From positions 1 through 7,294 of the forward strand of contig JAJZNH010000362.1 in assembly GCA_021811745.1 (NCBI GenBank): a stretch of DNA of 7,294 nt, given 5' to 3'. A program made the translations under genes and the position numbers. The notes under the pieces were generated by a model. The model did no database searches. It was not told the origin of the DNA and saw nothing but the letters and a program-made list of their open reading frames with translations. Position 1 is the stretch's first letter. Each line of letters starts with the position of its first letter. The stretch is from Acidobacteriota bacterium (GTDB taxonomy: Bacteria > Acidobacteriota > Terriglobia > Terriglobales > Acidobacteriaceae). This document shows positions 6,483 to 7,294 of this stretch, in pieces.

Positions 6483-7294
6483 CGTCAAGCGCGATTGTGC
6501 AAAAGCTTTGGAACTACTGCAACATTCTGCGGGATGACGGCCTTTCCTATCAGGACTACATCGAGCAGCTCACCTTCCTGCTTTTCCTGAAGATGGCGGA
6601 CGAGCGCCAGAAGATGATGCCCGGCAAGGCCACACTCATTCCGGGCGATCTGGACTGGCAGAGCCTGGAGCGCCTGGATGGCGAACCGCTCGACGCGCAT
6701 TACCGGCACATCTTGGTAGAGCTGGGCAAAAAGTCAGGGCTGCTGGGTACGATCTTTCGCAAGGCGCAGAACAAGGTTCAGGACCCCGCCAAGCTGAAGC
6801 GGCTGGTGACGGACCTGATTGGCCGTGAGCAATGGACAACGCTTGGCGTGGACGTAAAAGGCGATGCCTACGAAGGGCTGCTCGAAAAGAATGCCGCTGA
6901 CGTGAAGGGCGGCGCAGGCCAGTACTTTACGCCGCGCGCGTTGATCCAGGCCATTGTGGACGTGATGCGCCCCGCTCCCGGGGAGTTGATCCACGACCCC
7001 GCCTGCGGGACAGGCGGCTTCCTGCTGGCCGCGCATGAGTTCATCAGCCAGAACTACACGCTCGATAAAGACGACAAGAAGTTCCTGAAAGAAAAGGCGC
7101 TCTCGGGGACTGAGATTGTGGATGGTGCAGCGCGGCTGTGTGCCATGAACTTGTTTCTGCACGGCATGGGCGGCGAAGATTCCATCTCAGTTGGTGATGC
7201 GCTGCTTGGCAGAGGATCGCGCGAGTATGACATGGTGCTGACGAATCCGCCCTTTGGGAAGAAGTCGAGCGTCACGTTTGTGAATGAAGACGGC
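6479..7294 (+). CDS. hsdM: Type I R-M DNA methyltransferase HsdM (3' partial)
   Basis: HsdM transfers a methyl group from SAM to adenine N6 in the target defined by HsdS, protecting host DNA. The reading frame is open from ATG 6479 to the window end, giving 272 codons, roughly the first half of a normal HsdM. Residues 1-130 form the N-terminal helical domain (IVQKLWNYCNILRDDGLSYQ, then YIEQLTFLLFLKMADE). The catalytic domain starts at GQYFTPR (147-153), followed by SAM-binding motif I DPACGTGGF (173-181), motif TEIVDGAARLCAMNLFLHG (211-229) and catalytic motif IV NPPF (256-259), the order of N6-adenine gamma-class enzymes. The ATG overlaps the PIN stop as ATGA; upstream purine runs GGGAG (6462-6466) and AGGGA (6470-6474) are imperfectly spaced. 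The truncation is only due to the window edge. Placement last, after hsdR and hsdS, is unusual. Confidence 0.97.
   Translation, partial: MTSSAIVQKLWNYCNILRDDGLSYQDYIEQLTFLLFLKMADERQKMMPGKATLIPGDLDWQSLERLDGEPLDAHYRHILVELGKKSGLLGTIFRKAQNKVQDPAKLKRLVTDLIGREQWTTLGVDVKGDAYEGLLEKNAADVKGGAGQYFTPRALIQAIVDVMRPAPGELIHDPACGTGGFLLAAHEFISQNYTLDKDDKKFLKEKALSGTEIVDGAARLCAMNLFLHGMGGEDSISVGDALLGRGSREYDMVLTNPPFGKKSSVTFVNEDG

Noticed and set aside
6734..7162. Reverse-strand frame of 142 codons opposite hsdM
   Set aside because: Antisense to the conserved HsdM motifs GQYFTPR and DPACGTGGF; a shadow.

Overview
The window covers most of a type I restriction-modification (R-M) locus, all on the + strand, with an unusual two-gene insert. 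The order is: a short partial 3' end of an unidentified gene (2-103); about 520 bases without a recognisable gene; hsdR (622-3471); hsdS (3468-5018); an uncharacterised gene called X here (5080-6030); a PIN-domain nuclease gene (6027-6482); and hsdM (6479 onward), cut off by the window end after 272 codons. No RNA gene, CRISPR array, transposase or integrase was seen.

The DNA is bacterial and moderately GC-rich by eye, with a strong preference for G or C at third codon positions in hsdR, hsdM and the conserved parts of hsdS. This suits a proteobacterium or acidobacterium, but nothing here fixes the taxon. The two target-recognition regions of hsdS and the long 5' intergenic region look more AT-rich than the rest.

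HsdR has an N-terminal PD-(D/E)xK nuclease, a superfamily 2 translocase with all the main helicase motifs, and an EcoEI-type C-terminal domain. HsdS has two target-recognition domains and two conserved helical spacers. HsdM has the GQYFTPR segment, the SAM-binding motif DPACGTGGF and the catalytic NPPF motif. R, S and M should form a complete EcoEI-like enzyme that methylates its bipartite target and cuts unmodified DNA after translocation.

Between hsdS and hsdM lies a translationally coupled pair, X then PIN. The PIN protein keeps the four expected acidic residues and resembles VapC. X is about 316 residues, much larger than a classical VapB. It has an OB-fold-like segment and ends in a short acidic Trp-Pro-Gly tail that resembles the toxin-binding tails of PIN-associated antitoxins. 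X appears to start at a CTG codon behind an ideal Shine-Dalgarno sequence. Three of the four junctions are 4-base overlaps (ATGA, TTGA, ATGA) and no terminator is visible, so hsdR through hsdM probably form one operon. The best candidate for something undescribed is this X-PIN pair, which could act as an addiction module or a second, nuclease-based defence layer tied to the R-M enzyme.
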